From the NCBI GenBank assembly GCA_963678705.1, contig OY783219.1, forward strand, positions 9,238,001-9,302,000: DNA of 64,000 nt, written 5' to 3'. The notes under the pieces were generated by a model. It was not told where the DNA came from. It saw only the letters and a program-made list of their open reading frames with translations, and ran no database searches. The position numbers and the translations under genes are program-made. Below, in pieces: positions 49,401 to 61,400 of this stretch (the stretch's first letter is position 1; every line of letters starts with the position of its first letter). Origin of the DNA: Panorpa germanica (Eukaryota > Arthropoda > Insecta > Mecoptera > Panorpidae).

Positions 49401-52400
49401 TATGTTTCGAAGTCGATGTAATTGTTAATGGGCATTTATTTAATTTGCACACTTTATTCTTTTGACATGATACACATTGTCTAATAAAATTTTTAACTTT
49501 TCTAATCATACTTGGAAATTTAAAGTGTGATTTTAATCGTTTAATTGTTTTAGAAACTCCTAAGTGGCCTGCTGTGGGATTAACATGAAATTCCGAAATT
49601 ACATTGTTTATTAACTCAGGGTCACTAATTTTAAGTATATTGTCATTATAAATGTGTACTATTATATTTGTTTTATCAAAGATATGTCTGATCATAGTTC
49701 GTAACTGGGCAAAATCTAATTTACTTAGTTCAGACTCGAACCTGTTCATAGCTATGTTAGTAATTTTGTGTAAAGTACAAAAGTTTTTCAGATTCACTAA
49801 TGCCAAAAATATTTCTTTATAATTTGGTAGATTAAAATGAAATTCCTTAATTATTAAACAGATAATAAATCTAGTATCAATTTCAACATATGCAATTTCT
49901 GATACTTCTTTTTCTTGTATTAGAAATGCATTGATACTACTAAATTTATTGATTAATTCAGGAGAATTTCCAATTGAATTTTTAAAATCTTTTGATACAA
50001 AATCTACTAATGAAAATGACGTCGGTGCGTCATATAAACTTTTATCATGTTCAATTACTTTATTGTTTATGATAATTTTATTTTTAATTATTTCTAAATA
50101 ATTTTCGTATGTGACATCCATTGTTTCAACCTGAAGTGAGTATACGCGACTTAGGGCATCTACGTGTGGAATCGAACTACCTGGTCTATATATTACTTCG
50201 TAATTATATTCCTCTAGTTTTATCCGCCAACGCATAAGTCTAGAACTCGGGTCCTTAATACTCATTAACCAAGTCAAGGCTTGATGGTCTGTTACGATAC
50301 TAAAAAACTTTCCATAGAGATAGGGTCTAAAATGAGCCACAGCCCATACTACTGCTAATAACTCACGTTCAGTAGTTGTGTAATTTTGTTGTGCCTTATT
50401 TAGAGTTCTTGAAGCATATGCTATTGGGTGGCTTTCCTTAATAGTACCTTGTGAAAGGACTGCACCTATAGCATATTTACTTGCATCCGTGGTTACAACG
50501 AAATTTTTACTAAAGTCCGGGTATTGCAAAACAGGTGATATGGTTAATTTATTTTTTAAAGTTTTAAATGATTCGTCGCATTGGTCTGACCATTCTAATA
50601 CTTTAACATTACTGTTTGCTGCATTATATAGTGGTTTGGCTATCTCTGCGTAATGCGGTATATGTCGGCGATAATAACCAGACATACCCAAAAATGTTTT
50701 AATTTGTTTAGGACTGTTTGGAATGGGGAAATTCTTTATTGCTTCTACTTTAGAAGGATCTGGTAGAATACCTGTTTCATTAATAACGTGACCTAAATAA
50801 ATCAAATCTTTATGTAGAAAGTTACATTTGGATGGTTGGAGCTTCAAATTATGTTCCCGTAATTTAGAAAAAACGTTTTTTAATCTTTGGTTGTGCTCAG
50901 AAATGTTTTTTCCAAAAATGACTACATCGTCCAGATAGATTAAGCAATCTATTCCTTGCAAACCTGTGAGAACGTGAGACATAAGTCTCTGAAACATGGG
51001 GGGGGCTCCTTTAAGTCCGAATGGCATTCTTACAAATTGATAGTGTTTAAAGTTCGCACTAAATGCTGTTTTCTCTTTATCTTCGGGAAGCATAGGGACC
51101 TGGTGAAAACCGCTTGCTAAGTCAAGGGTAGAGAAAAATTTTGCACCACTAAGTTGGTCCAGTATATCATGTATAAGAGGCAAAGGATAGGCGTCACTTG
51201 TTGTCTGCTCGTTAAGTTTACGGAAATCGACTACTACGCGGAATTGTTTATTACCTAACGCATCTGGTTTTTTTGGTACTACTAATAAAGGTGCGTTATA
51301 GGGTGAGTCGCTTTCTTCAATTATGTTGTTGACCAACAGTTCCTGAATATGCTTTTCCACAATCTCTTTTTGCGCATGGGGCAATCGATACGGTTTAACG
51401 TTAACGGGTTTAGAAGAATTAATCTTTATCTTATGACTTAATGCGCTCGTACAAGATAACTTGTCTCCCGGTAAAAAAAATATGTCATTAAAGCTGTCAC
51501 AGATTTCTATTAATTCTGTTACTAATTCTGAATTGACATGTGAAAGATTTAAATTGTTTAATAAAAGTTCCTTACGGTTGTTAGGACTTGATTTTGAAAA
51601 ATGGTAAATACTAAATTGATCTATCGGTATGATATTCGGTTTGAAATTACTAAGTATTATATTTTTTATTGAAGAATTTATTATTGAAATATAGAAAATA
51701 TTTTTGACGGGCTTGATTAATGCATTAGCTAAAAAAACTTCAGGTAACAATTCCCTGGCTACACAAACTCCTACTGTAGAACCTGACATAGGAATTATCT
51801 TCCTCGTACGTGCTGGTAAAACGATATTGTTTATATTTATAAGTGGGAGCTCAATTACTTTGCCACATTCTGAGAATTGTACACTGTTCATTTTTAGATT
51901 AATTACTGCATTTAGTTTCCGTAAAATATCTAACCCTATAATTCCATCGTGTTTAATGGGGAAATTTTCTGACACAACCTGTAAAGTTTGTTTCGACTTA
52001 TTACTATCTAAAATTATAGAAGTTTTCAGTGAACCTAAGGTATAAGGCGTGCCTTCAGAAATACCCTTCAATAGAATTTTAGATTTATTATTAATTCTGA
52101 CATTGTTATTTAAAATATTTTGTTTAATCAAGGAGATTTGAGAACCAGTATCTAATAAAAATGATACGGTTTTAGCTTTGGCTGCGACCATCTTGAATTG
52201 GATAGTGTCAACTGTTTGCTTAGCCTTAACATTTTTATTTTTACTGACAAAACTTAGAATATCATTACTATTTTGTAAATTACCCGTATTGATCTCATCA
52301 AAATCATAAAAAAAACATAATTCATTATTTGAATTGTGTTGTGTCTTGTTAGTAAAAGATACTTGAGAACCATCAGATATAAGATGTTTCGATCTTTCAC

Positions 52401-55400
52401 AACAAGTAGAAGGTTCTGATAAAATTGTGGCCTCCCTACAAGTATTAACTTGAGCAATAGGGTTACCCGTATCTAGATTTTCCTTCTTAATAAAACAATA
52501 CTTTTCTGTATGACCACTTTTCTTACAATGGTTACAGAACAAATTTTTAGTTTTTGTTTCGACCTTATTAGGAATTTGCTTGCTTGAAACTGGTTTACTA
52601 TTAGAATTAGGAACGCTTGGATATGTTTTGACTTTAATATGCCTTCTTCTTTCTAGATTGCGCCACCGTCTCTCCAGAAACTCTGTAAATTCATTTAAGG
52701 TTGGTAATTCAGAATTATTTCTGTTTTCCCATTCCTTTGACGAATTAAAATCTAATTTGGTCTTTAAAATATGTATTAACATAAAATCTGAATGATTAGA
52801 ATATATCCCCAATTCGGTTAATGCTCTAATCGATTCATTAATTTCATCTAGTAGTTTTTTGATATTGATTTCGGACTCTAAACGTATAACATTGTAGTTT
52901 ATTAAATTGTTTAAACAGGTTTCAATAAGTGCTACCTTGTTATCATAACGTTTACAAAGGATGTTCCAAACAATTTCGTAATTATCATTTGTTAAAGGAT
53001 AATTCTTTATGAGTTTGAGTGGTTCTCCTGACAAATTTAACTTTAAATAATGCATTTTTTCAATGCTTGATAGTTTACTATTATTACGAATTAAATTTGT
53101 AAATAATTCCATAAAACTTTGCCAATTAATATATTCTCCATCAAAAACGGTTAGTTGCATTGGACTTAAGTTCAGATTTTTTATTGAATCTATACTTTTT
53201 GAGTCGTCTACAATATGTGTATCATTCTCAAATGTTTGCTTATAATTCAACAAGTAAATAAGAGTGTCGTCATAAATACTTTCAACTTCCATAGACTTAC
53301 TAACGATAGCCGAAGCTTCTTCATTTTTTAGAGTTGGAAGCAATGCTTCTACGATACTACTATATTTAACCCAAGCTTTGTCTAAGTTTTTGATTTTTAA
53401 TTCAACTATTGTTAAGGATGTTGATTGGACTTCTAGATTTTTTGAAAACTCATTAATTAGATTGATTGTATTCTCAACTAGTGTGAGTGAATGAACGTTC
53501 GGTGCCATAGTACTTAATTAAAGTTATATATAATATACAGACTAAAGATTATTTTGTACCAATAAACGACTCTCCGAAAAATAGGATTCTGACAAGGAAA
53601 AATTGTTAGCGAAAACAGTAACTCACTGGAAATTTCCGATGGGGCTCAGACACCGCAGTTGTAACAGGAAGGTAGTCTCTCTGATTGAACAGACTGCTAT
53701 CTAACTGCTTCAGCTCTTTACTTCTCCTTTTCAAAATTCTTTCTCGTTCATAAAGATGTTCTAAAAATATTAAACATGAATTAATATAATTGTAGAAACA
53801 ATTATAGGAAATATTATAGTAGATATTCAAAAGTATTGGATATAATACTAAAAATATTGAACAATGATGCTACAAAATTGTTATTTTATAACAAATATTC
53901 AAAAGTATTGAATATAATACTAAAAAATAATAGCTTCAATGAATTACAAGGATGCTACTAATAGATAGGTTATAGCAAATATTCAAAAGTATTGAATATA
54001 ATACTAAAAAAATAATAGCTTCAATGAATTACAAGGATGCTACTAATAGATAGGTTATAGCAAATATTCAAAAGTATTGAATATAATACTAAAAAAATAA
54101 TAGCTTCAATGAACTACAAGGATGCTACTAATAGAAAAAAATACAATTATCAATTTATGATAATAATTGTATACAAGATAAAAAGATACTGTCTTATTAT
54201 ACTTAACAAAAAAAACTTTCGATTTTGATCTATGTACAGCTGTGTGCAGGGTTCTGGAAACGATTAACATCAGTTTAGATTATTCCATTTGTTCTAGAAG
54301 CATCCATCCATTCGCTGGGGGCAAAAGATTTCTTTTTTTTTCTGGTTCAGCGGGCTGTTGTTTTACATCCACCGGACTTGTAGAAAAATTATGTGAAATA
54401 CAGATGAATTGACGTTCTATCTCGTACTCTTCGGCAATCTTGGAAATAATCGATCGACGTAGTGGTATCCAGAATAATTGATCTGCATCCAGGTGTAGAA
54501 TATATAGAAAAAAATTTTGGGCGTACCTCTTGGATATTTATGTGTAGGAATATCTCTTCGAGACCCCACCTGACACCAATGTTGTAAAATTGTGTCGTAT
54601 TGTCGTTCTGGAGGAGATTACTCAGCTTACTAGTACATTCTGCAGGGATGCTAGCTTCTGGTAGTAGATTCTTCAGTTGACGACTTCCAACACCAATTAC
54701 AGTAGTAATCGAATATCTTTCTTAAGATGATTAATAAGGATTCTTGTTCAGACGGTGTATTGTTGCAATTAGAGAATACTTGAGCGGTCTAAAGTAACCT
54801 CGTTGCGACATGCGACGGTTGAACAATTAGTATCTTTTTATTACTATTAATACAAACACTTTTATTAAAATATATCATTTATTCGTTGTAATATTATATC
54901 TGCTTACTTAATTACAATAGTATTTTATTAGATTAACGAAGATGACAGATATAAAACAAAATGTAATTCTATAGTGTTATAATTTAATTAATAGTTGAAA
55001 TGTGCTCACTATTCAATACGTACGAAGTTGCGAATAGTAATGCTTGCTTTGAGACTCAGGAGAAGACTGGCTTTCAGCGTCTTGTGCAATTTAATATATA
55101 ATAATTTATTTCACATCACAGAACGCCAATACTGAATTACCAGCATTAAATCAATATTAATCTCCACAAACCAGAGACAATATTTATAAGCGCTAAACTT
55201 AAATAATTATTCTTTACAATCTTAATACTAATACAAAAACTGTTTACATAATATAATTCTATTACATAATTAACATTTAATATTATTAAAAATAAAAGGT
55301 AAGTGCGACATATGCGTACTTACAACAATTTAAACGTTCTTATTCTAGAGCTAAGGGCATTTTAAGATGTTTTATGATTATCCTAATCAACAAAAAGGTG

Positions 55401-58400
55401 AAGTTATTTTTCAAAAAGCATAAAATAGCTTACAAAACTTTGTATATTAGGTATAATTTACGTTGGTTACGTAAGAGGTAATTTTTATTATGTTATATAA
55501 ACCTTATATATATTTAACAGTGTTTAGCGGGCGTATACTTTATTTTTAAAGAAAATCAAAAAAATAATTCTCACAAAGAAATTACGAGAAAGTTTCTCGA
55601 AAGACGAGCTTGAAACCAACTAAAGAAATATAATTTCTTTACATGTATTTTATTTTTATATCTTAATAGAATAATAATATTTATTATATCTAGACAGCTG
55701 TCACTTTCGAAGCATGCGCATAGAGAACAAATAGGAACATATACCTTTCTCTGTTGCACACATTTTGGTCACACTTTTAACATATAGGAAATATAGGCTA
55801 TTTACACTCGATATAAATATGCTCTAAGATTCAATCACTATTTTAAAAGATTTTCTTCACACTTTTTTGTTTATTATAGTTTTAGGAGCTGGTAGAAACA
55901 CGTATTCTGAAATTCGTCGATCGCGTCGCCTTGATAGCAGAGCGTCGAGTCGAACCACAAATTTGTTATCACCATCTGTCTATACTTCATTCTGGGTCCG
56001 AGTTGTCTCAGGTTTCTCTTACAACTTTAAATTACGTACATAATAATTGACCATCTGCAAAAAGTCTATCAATCAATAATTTACTTTTAGATGGTCGTGT
56101 TGAAGTCGGCAAGGAAGATGAGGATAAACCGCTGCTGTCTTTTGTTGATCCCAATCCTCTTAATATAACTCATTTTAGTTTCGCTACTTGGGATAAAGTT
56201 GAAGCGAATTGGTATTATGATTGTCCGTCACCTAATGAAGATGTTAATATAGGTAATAGTTCACTTGTCAAAAGCTAAAAATAATTGTTGATTAATGCAA
56301 AATAACTGCGCTTTTGGTGTCTGGGTTTAGTTGTGTGATTATTTAGATGGGAGAAGAAGTCATTGAATTTGTGATATTACTCTAAATGTAGACTTCAAAA
56401 AAATTATATTTAGATCAAGAAACAAAATAAAACTTAAAGCAATTTTTTTTCAAATGTGTGACAATGGGGACGAGTACGCTCCACACTTTTATTATTAAAC
56501 TATATAATAAATTCATTTTTTTTTAAAGAAATTAATCTTTCTAATTAATTTAAAAATAAATTCCGATGCTTAGTGTTATCGCTGACAAACTCCTGCTATA
56601 TGTTGTCTGTTTTTTTTTTTTTTTTTTTTTTAATATTTATTTATTTATAGTGCATCAACTATTGAGTTATTAGCACTTAAACTAATATATATTACATTTT
56701 ATCAACAGTTGTCTGTTTTTATGATGTCGTGGCCTCATATATGTCTACTACACCCAGTGGCGTAGCTAGGTAACCAAGGGCCCCGGTGCAAAAAAAAAAA
56801 AAAAAAAAAAAATCTGGGCCCCTGAGAAATAAACATCTGCCTTTTCTGTATATTGTTAGCGATATTGCGTTCTAAGACTCTAAGTACAATCCTGCAGCTA
56901 CTTTTGTTTTTAGCTTATTCTCAACATAAACAACTCTAGAATGCGTACTTCTGCCTGAGAGAATTACGTAATAGACTTAGACCTTTGCCTGGTCCATGCT
57001 TCCCCCCTCCCTCATGTTCAGCGATAAATTTGTACACAAGTGAGTATGAAATACACTCTCAATAAAAAGAATTCATTCCTATTTAGAATTTTTGTTATTG
57101 TTTATGTTTTTGTTATAAAAGTTTTGTAAGCATTGTCGGGAATAACTATTTACTAAGAGTTTTACTTCACTGTGAAACCGTTAAAATATAAATATAAGTT
57201 ATAAAAGTCCGAGGGCCCCGGTGCACTGCACCGACTCGCCCATACCTAGCTACGCCAGTGACTACACCGTTGTTTCATAAGAGTATGACTATGTATGTAC
57301 ATAATTAATTTAATTTAATAACAACCAAACCTAGAAAAATTGACAAATCGCCTCTTCGATATTTATCATAATTTATGGGTATGACTTTCTTGTTTCACAG
57401 ATTCTACCGTTGTTGAAAGAAGTAAGTCATCAATGGAAAAATTAAGGGATAATTTACTTGAAGGTAGAGATCCATTTAGGGCTCCCACTCATCCTACAAT
57501 ATCGATGATAAAGGTAACATTGCAGCTGCAAGCATCCCATGTCACTATTGACCCCAAGAAGACAATGATGACTGTTCGATCGAAGGTTATTTTGGTAAGG
57601 TAGTATTTATCTTGATATAATATTGTTAGCTGTGGCTAAAGACAGTCTTGTTAATGTATGACAGTTAATGTATGATAGTTGATCAACAAAATCGAAATTT
57701 AAGAACTTTTTTTTAATAGAGTTGATCATTTTTTTAGTGATTTAACAAAAGTTTGATTCAGTCCATTCGTCATCTCCTTCCTTGCATAATTCTACTTTTA
57801 TAATTCTACTTTATTTATTTATAAATGGATAATTCGCAAAGGTTATTATTATATCATTGGCCGACTAACTTAAATCGTGAGAAGGCGGGTTTTTCAAAAT
57901 TATTCAGCCCGGATTATATATTACATACGTTGACACTTGCGTGTTCGAGTACAATTATATTCGGCTTTTGACGAAGACGCATTCGGCAAACATTTAGAAT
58001 CCGTATCCGTACACGCAGACGAGCTACAGATGAAAGCATCCGAATGTTTGCTTGAGTCATGTTGAGACTAAAGCCGGCCCAAACGATGCGATGAACGTTT
58101 GATTCAATGTTCCAAAATATGAGTCAAATATTGGAAGATTGACATGGCAAAGTTTCCTACTACACGGTGGAACGAATGTTTGATCCGAATAATTTATTTA
58201 TTTTATTCATTTGTTGATATTATTGACACTGAAACTGTTTAACAAATACTTTCAAGTAAATAAAGAAACTTACAAGTATAAAACCTTCCTTTGGTGGACG
58301 ATTCGTGCAGCAGTGCATGACATGTGGATCAAGTGTGAGATGGGAGTAGAAATATTCCTTTTGACGCGGGTCAAAAGACCGACAACAGCCCGAACTTCTT

Positions 58401-61400
58401 CCAACATGAACGTTGCACACTTAGCCGACTTATGACATTAAAATGCTCAGTATGAACGTATCAGAACGTTTATTACCCATAATTACCAAATTTTTCCAAG
58501 TATTTATGGTATAGTAAACAAGTACATCTTTATAACCTAACTTTTATTTTGCCATAAATGTATAAAATGTTGAATATTTATACCGTATTTTAAAAACAAG
58601 CAAAATCAGTACACAGTGTTAAACTGTTAACACGGCTTTTTGCTCGTTTCTAATATGCATCCGGGTTGAGAATCAAATGTATAAATATTATATTAATTTA
58701 ACTATATTTAGAAATTGATTTCTAGAAATGGATCGATTACAGTTTGAAGTGGAATGCGTCATCCTTTGAAAATACCACACACGTTCGATTCAACAAAAAG
58801 CAGATTTGGCAACCTAATGTAGTTCTTCAAAAGTAAGTACAACTTTTACTATAATTTCAATACAGTATATTCACTACCACGACTACTTGCGACATCTGTA
58901 TTTTTCAGTAGGGTATAGTCGCATTAGTACTCTTTATCATGAGAGAAAGTTTTTATTTTAATGTTTATCAATACACCACTGTATTAAAGAAGTGTGTATT
59001 TTATATGTCCGTATGATAACATAGTGGGTGAGAGCATGAATGCTTGACGTTGATTGCTGCGTCTTCGGGATCGATCTCCGGGTTAGAGTTATATTTTCTA
59101 AGTTTGGTTGTTATCAAGTTAAATTGTTTATGTACATACATAACCATAAACTTATCAGGCAGCGATGTAGTACACGTTTATGTTCCTTCATTTTATGTTG
59201 TATACAGTACATATTATATAATAACCGTATAAAGTGAAGGCGGCACTTTGATCTACATATGTAAACCATAAAATGAAGACGGACCCTTTATATGGGTATA
59301 CAATACATTTAATACAATAACCGTATAAAGTTAAGGTGGCACTTTGATCTACATATGTATGTAACATAAAATAAACACGGACGTATGAACTAAGGATTAT
59401 TTGACAACAGTGGTGTACTGATAAACATAAAAGTAGAAACTTTATCTCATGATAACCTGTATTAATGCGAAACAACTCTAATACACTCTACTCGTAAGTA
59501 GGCGCTTAAATTGTGAGAGTCCCTTATGGGGAAATCCCACCTATTGTTTTCGTTTTATTATTTAGCATCAGTAAATTACACTATTTTATAGTAATTATTA
59601 TCTTCAATCATTAGAGAAGGTTATATTTAATATAAATAATTTTATGTCTTTATATTTCACAAGCTGAGGTTAAGGTTAAAACGTAAAATATTTAAAAGTA
59701 AAACTTTCGAGATGTAGTAAAAAAGTGTAACTTTTTATTTTATTAAAGGCTCATTATTACTTTTATAATCATTGTGAATACTAATAGCGTATATTAATAA
59801 ATTAATCATTGCCAAATAAATTTTACACATACAAATGTCGTACTCGAACCAATGTTTTCATACGAGAGCGATAAAGCCCACATACCATAGCCACTGGACT
59901 ATTCGGACTCGGGAGAATATGTTGGAGATACGCATGCCACAGTCGATGTATCACGTATATCAGGTATCCGAGAATGTTTGGTGTTTGCATTAACAGATGG
60001 TGCGTGGGTGCTAAAAATACCGCGCGCATTTCAAATTGTTTAAAAAGTTGAAAGTCTGAAAGTTAATACTTTCTTTAATTATTATAAGCACTAATTTGTT
60101 TAAGCACGTTTTTTCATTGAGGAAATGTCAAATGTCAAACTTTTATTAATTATTTTTATATTTTTTTTAGTTCTGCATCGAGTCCAAATGAACCAATTCT
60201 CAGTATAAATCAAATATTGGTTCAAAGTTCTGGAGAAGTGATTTGGTATCCCCAAGCAAGTTTCCAAGTTTTATGCCCATTAAATTTTGGCCTAGTGGAT
60301 TGGCCCCGTGATTACCATGTCTGTGACGCCATTTTGTTAGTCTGGGGAAACGGAAATGCAGTTGATCTAGTTGCTGGAAAAGAATCTAGTGTAAGTACTT
60401 ATCATTTTGTTATAAATTTATCACAGTATACCTCATTATTTAAAACAGAATTCGTGGAAACTTTAATTTAACATAAATAAACATTTAGTGAAGTCGAACT
60501 CATATGGAATTCGTAATAAATTCTCAGTACGAACAAGAGTTCATATTGAATTTATTATTATTTCACAAAGAACTCTAGTTTCATTCTTGACACTATTTCT
60601 AATTTTTAATTTCTTTTTATATATATAAGACTCCAGTTCTATTATGTCTTTAGTTTTATTAGGAATTATAAATTTTAATTAAACTCATCTGTTGCATACA
60701 TATTTTAATAATTACATTGTTTAAATAATGCTACTACATAAATTAGCCAATATTAGAAATAAATAAGTTGTATACGAAAAGCGCGCAAAATTCAAAATTT
60801 CGAAGATTTTTTATTCAGACGTAGTTCTGTAAACAGGATTACAGTACAGTCTCTGGTTGGGATATCACAAGCACTTCGTTAATTGAAGAAAAATTTGAAG
60901 CCAGTCAAGGAACAACGCAAGGTCTTCGCCTAAGAATATCTCTCCAACGAAGGTCACGTTTGTACGAAGAAGTCTTTTATACAATATTTATTGGTAAGTA
61001 GAAACACTATCTAGACTTTCTGAAATTAATGGGCTTGTGTCCTCATTTCTTAGTGGTGGATTTTTCAATGTCCTACCTATTTTTCAGTGTACAACGTTGA
61101 ATCCCTTTAATAATTAAAGAGACAAAATGACTTTTTTAATTGTTAATATCTCTTAACATATAAGGAGTTATTAAAAATAATTGGACATTTGAGGTTCTAG
61201 TAACCAACTTTATCAGTATATAGTACACTTTTATAGAAATTAAGACGTAGGACACAAGCCCATTATTGTATTTTCATACTTAATTATTTTAGCAAGCGGA
61301 ATATTTTGCCTTCTTTCGTTGTGGTTAAACCAAGGAGTTCGCATTGTCCTTGTCTGCGGTAGTATTATTCTTCTATCTTTATCCATGGCTGTTCTCATTA

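Larger units (their letters stand above)
47525..55327 (-). mobile_element. Complete Ty3/Gypsy-type LTR retrotransposon
   Basis: A 7.8-kb element on the minus strand with two 748-bp LTRs, an intact Gag-Pol frame, a tRNA primer site and a purine-rich tract beside the 3' LTR. The target duplication is ATTT at 47521-47524 and 55328-55331. The LTRs look identical by eye, so insertion was recent. It lies antisense in intron 2 of the fusion-receptor gene. No env-like frame is present. Confidence 0.92.

Noticed and set aside
49100-53245. Plus-strand frames inside the retrotransposon
   Set aside because: Antisense shadows of the 1649-aa Gag-Pol frame.
55880-55886. Alternative acceptor for receptor exon 3 at 55886
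   Set aside because: It also keeps frame but drops Val-Leu; the acceptor before 55880 gives YEIVLGAGRNT, closer to the FAMeT family pattern.
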